Shown here piece by piece: positions 5,504-7,112 of a stretch of 7,112 nucleotides of DNA. A model generated the notes under the pieces. That model searched no databases. It was not told the origin of the DNA and saw only the letters and a program-made list of their open reading frames with translations. Where the stretch lies: the NCBI GenBank assembly GCA_964601265.1, contig CAZRMT010000052.1, forward strand, positions 1-7,112. The letters are read 5' to 3'. Each line of letters opens with the position of its first letter. The stretch's first letter is position 1. A program made the translations under genes and the position numbers. The stretch is from UBA4675 sp964601265 (GTDB taxonomy: Bacteria; Bacillota; Clostridia; Christensenellales; Borkfalkiaceae).

Positions 5504-6928
5504 ATGAGAAAATTCGATACCAAGGTACAATATCTTAAATACAAGGTTTTAAGGGAAGTCGCTCGTCAGGCGTGGAAAGGAGAGCCTGTTCAAAACACGA
5601 TGGATATTCCTAAAATCATAGTTCCGGGTAAAGTTCCCACTATGCGTTGTTGCGTGTATAAAGAGAGGGCTATTTTATCCGAAAGAGTTAAGCTTGCAAT
5701 GGGCGGAGACAAAAGTAATCCTAACGTGATAGAGGTAATAGACATCGCTTGCGACGAGTGTCCCGTCGGAGGGTATACGGTTACTAGCGCTTGCAGAGGC
5801 TGTCTTGCCCATAGGTGCGAGGATGCTTGTAAATTCGGCGCGATAACTTTCGACAGTGCCCACGTAGCGCATATAGACAAGTCTAAATGTAAGGAATGCG
5901 GAGCTTGCGCAAAGGTGTGTCCTTATACCGCCATTATGAATTTTAAACGCCCGTGCGAAACGGCTTGTAAGGTTAAAGCCATTAAAATGGGCGAGGATAA
6001 ACAAGCGACGATAGACAATGATAAATGTATTGCTTGCGGGGCGTGCGTATACACTTGTCCTTTCGGAGCAATTTCCGATAAATCGTTTATTTTGGACGCG
6101 ATAGATATTATTAAAAAAAGCGAAAACAACACGAAATACAAGGTGTTTGCCGTGGTTGCGCCGTCAATATCCAGTCAGTTTAATTACGCAAAGCTCGGAC
6201 AGGTGATAACGGGACTTAAAGAATTGGGCTTTTATACGGTTATAGAAGCGGCTTTAGGCGCGGATATGGTAGCTCATGCAGAAGCCAAGGAACTCAGCGA
6301 AAAAGGATTTTTAACCAGTTCTTGCTGTCCTGCGTTCGTGGATTTCATAGAAAAGAATTATCCCGAAATAAAGCAACATATTTCGCATAATCTTTCGCCT
6401 ATGGGAACGATTGCTAAATATTTAAAGGAAAACGAGGGCGATTGCAGGGTAATCTTTATCGGACCTTGTACGGCTAAAAAACAAGAGGTTCAAAAGGAAG
6501 AAGTTAAACCCTACGTTGACGTTGCGCTCACGTTCGAGGAGTTGCAAGCGCTTTTCGACAGCAGGGATTTGGATATAACCGAGCTTGAAGAAGGCAGTCT
6601 TGAAAACGCTTCTTATTTCGGAAGAATTTTCGCTCGTAGCGGAGGACTTACAGACGCCGTAAGGCAAGCTTTAAAAGAGCAGAACATAGATTTCGAGTTA
6701 AATCCCTGTTCGTGCGACGGAATAGAGGCGTGCAAAATAGCGCTTCTTAAAAAGACTAAAAACGTGCTTAACGCCAACTTTATAGAGGGTATGGCTTGTC
6801 TAGGCGGTTGCATAGGCGGGGCGGGTTGTTTAAGCCACGGCGAAAAGAACAAGGCGGAAGTCGACAAATACGGAATGTCCGCCATAGAAAAGAGCATAAC
6901 GGACGCCATATCGCTTTTAAAGAAATAA
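5504..6928 (+). CDS. [FeFe]-hydrogenase, group B1/B3 type
   Basis: Probably the catalytic hydrogenase of the locus (2 H+ + 2 e- to and from H2), cytoplasmic, 474 residues. The N-terminal region with LKYKVLREVARQAWKG and a cysteine-rich stretch is typical of the group B1/B3 family. Cysteine sets are C49/C50, C83/C86, C97/100/105/109, C129/132/135/139 (followed by Pro), C151/C155 and C175/178/181/185 (followed by Pro), which should hold several [4Fe-4S] clusters. The H-cluster domain has SSCCP (272-276), GPCTAKK (320-326) and EGMACLGGCIGG (428-439). The cluster ligands C275, C322, C432 and C436 and the proton-relay cysteine C274 are present. AAGGG (5493-5497) precedes ATG 5504 by six bases, 19 bp after the phosphatase gene with no promoter between. 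No NADH-binding subunit is encoded here, so electrons probably come from ferredoxin or the small [2Fe-2S] proteins. Maturation by HydEFG must be supplied from elsewhere in the genome. Confidence 0.92.
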   Translation: MRKFDTKVQYLKYKVLREVARQAWKGEPVQNTMDIPKIIVPGKVPTMRCCVYKERAILSERVKLAMGGDKSNPNVIEVIDIACDECPVGGYTVTSACRGCLAHRCEDACKFGAITFDSAHVAHIDKSKCKECGACAKVCPYTAIMNFKRPCETACKVKAIKMGEDKQATIDNDKCIACGACVYTCPFGAISDKSFILDAIDIIKKSENNTKYKVFAVVAPSISSQFNYAKLGQVITGLKELGFYTVIEAALGADMVAHAEAKELSEKGFLTSSCCPAFVDFIEKNYPEIKQHISHNLSPMGTIAKYLKENEGDCRVIFIGPCTAKKQEVQKEEVKPYVDVALTFEELQALFDSRDLDITELEEGSLENASYFGRIFARSGGLTDAVRQALKEQNIDFELNPCSCDGIEACKIALLKKTKNVLNANFIEGMACLGGCIGGAGCLSHGEKNKAEVDKYGMSAIEKSITDAISLLKK

Positions 6929-6936
6929 TTACGGCT

Positions 6937-6956
6937 TGCAAGTCAGTAGCCTTGCA
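6937..6956 (+). other. Hairpin just after the operon
   Basis: TGCAAG (6937-6942) and CTTGCA (6951-6956) form a perfect 6-bp stem with an 8-nt loop, starting 8 bp after the last stop codon. The position suits a transcription terminator or 3' stabiliser. No U-tract follows (TAAAGCGG comes next), so an intrinsic terminator cannot be claimed. Confidence 0.35.
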
Positions 6957-6979
6957 TAAAGCGGATGAGATATTCCCAC

Positions 6980-6994
6980 GGCTAGTAACTAGCC
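6980..6994 (+). repeat. Perfect short palindrome next to the downstream repeat
   Basis: GGCTAG (6980-6985), loop TAA, CTAGCC (6989-6994). With GAGATATTC before it and TCTGAATGAC after it, the stretch resembles widespread intergenic repeats of the form GAGATTC - palindrome - TCAGAATGAC, which I know from other bacterial genomes. It runs directly into the repeat at 7000. There is no U-tract, so it is more likely part of a repeat than a terminator. Confidence 0.4.
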
Positions 6995-6999
6995 TCTGA

Positions 7000-7049
7000 A
7001 TGACAGTTTATATAGAGATTTACGTACAACGGCTTGTACAAGTAGTACG
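7000..7049 (+). repeat. Dispersed structured repeat, downstream copy
   Basis: Ungapped counterpart of 74-123 (37 of 50 identical), in the same orientation. The hairpin is perfect here: GTACAA (7024-7029), loop CGGC, TTGTAC (7034-7039). Compared with the upstream copy, the outer G-C pair is an A-T pair there, a compensating change that favours a structure kept in RNA or single-stranded DNA. Confidence 0.6.
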
Positions 7050-7061
7050 GCAAAGACAAAA

Positions 7062-7112
7062 GTGGCTGTGCCACCCGTCATTGCGAGCTTTCGTTAGCAA
7101 GCGTGGCAATCC
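7062..7112 (+). repeat. Composite palindromic intergenic repeat running off the window
   Basis: GTGGC-TGT-GCCAC (7062-7074) is a short perfect hairpin. It is followed at 7076 by CGTCATTGCGAGC, a sequence I recognise from dispersed repeats in many bacterial genomes, and by a partner half ending in GCAATCC. ATTGC (7080-7084) pairs with GCAAT (7106-7110), and GCTT (7087-7090) with AAGC (7099-7102). No gene was seen here. The element may continue beyond 7112. Confidence 0.55.

Noticed and set aside
6980..6994. An intrinsic terminator at the perfect palindrome
   Set aside because: The stem is followed by TCTGAATGAC, not a U-run, and the surroundings match a dispersed repeat better.
6796..6999. 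A 67-residue + frame running past the end of the last hydrogenase gene
   Set aside because: It starts inside the hydrogenase H-cluster coding region in another frame, has no ribosome binding site or recognisable motif, and its tail enters repeat DNA.
7000..7112. A CRISPR array or insertion sequence in the 3' region
   Set aside because: There is no regular repeat-spacer pattern and no transposase reading frame; the sub-elements differ from each other in sequence and length.

Overview
The window carries one complete hydrogen-metabolism locus, with every gene on the + strand. A LysR-type regulator is followed by a tightly packed six-gene operon. The operon encodes a degenerate aminoglycoside-phosphotransferase-like kinase, two tandem thioredoxin-fold [2Fe-2S] ferredoxins, a PAS-containing sensory (group C, HydS-type) [FeFe]-hydrogenase, a SpoIIE-type PP2C phosphatase with an extra C-terminal domain, and a group B1/B3-type [FeFe]-hydrogenase. 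The AT-rich DNA, strong AAGGAGG-type ribosome binding sites, TTGAAA/TATAAT promoter, GTG and TTG starts and oxygen-sensitive [FeFe]-hydrogenases all suggest a strictly anaerobic Firmicute, probably a gut-type member of the Clostridia. A finer placement cannot be made from this sequence.

Layout: 1-72 is the 3' end of an unrelated upstream gene. 73-311 is intergenic and holds a dispersed repeat copy, a hairpin, a good sigma-A promoter and a leader that can fold. 312-1253 is the lysR gene. 1254-1411 is a second promoter region with an extended -10, no recognisable -35, and an inverted repeat exactly where the -35 should be, as expected of a LysR-controlled promoter. 1412-6928 is the operon; its gene junctions are -8, +1, +14, -8 and +19 bp. 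6929-7112 contains several hairpins and repeats but no gene and no classical U-tract terminator.

How the genes may work together (inference resting on family knowledge): the group C enzyme probably senses H2 or redox state through its H-cluster and a chain of Fe-S clusters and passes this to its PAS and C-terminal helical region. The SpoIIE-type phosphatase keeps all its metal-binding aspartates and is the likely output. The kinase-fold protein has lost its catalytic residues and may act as a binding partner or scaffold. The group B hydrogenase is the likely catalytic enzyme being regulated, and the two small ferredoxins are likely electron carriers. Sensory plus group B hydrogenases with a PP2C phosphatase are known from clostridial hfs/hydS loci, including Ruminococcus albus and Thermoanaerobacterium (from memory). 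The least ordinary parts here are the pseudokinase, the uncharacterised C-terminal domain of the phosphatase, the LysR regulator, and a structured repeat in direct orientation on both sides of the locus.

No maturation genes (hydEFG) and no NADH-binding NuoF-like subunit are in the window. No tRNA, rRNA, CRISPR array, transposase or phage gene was seen.
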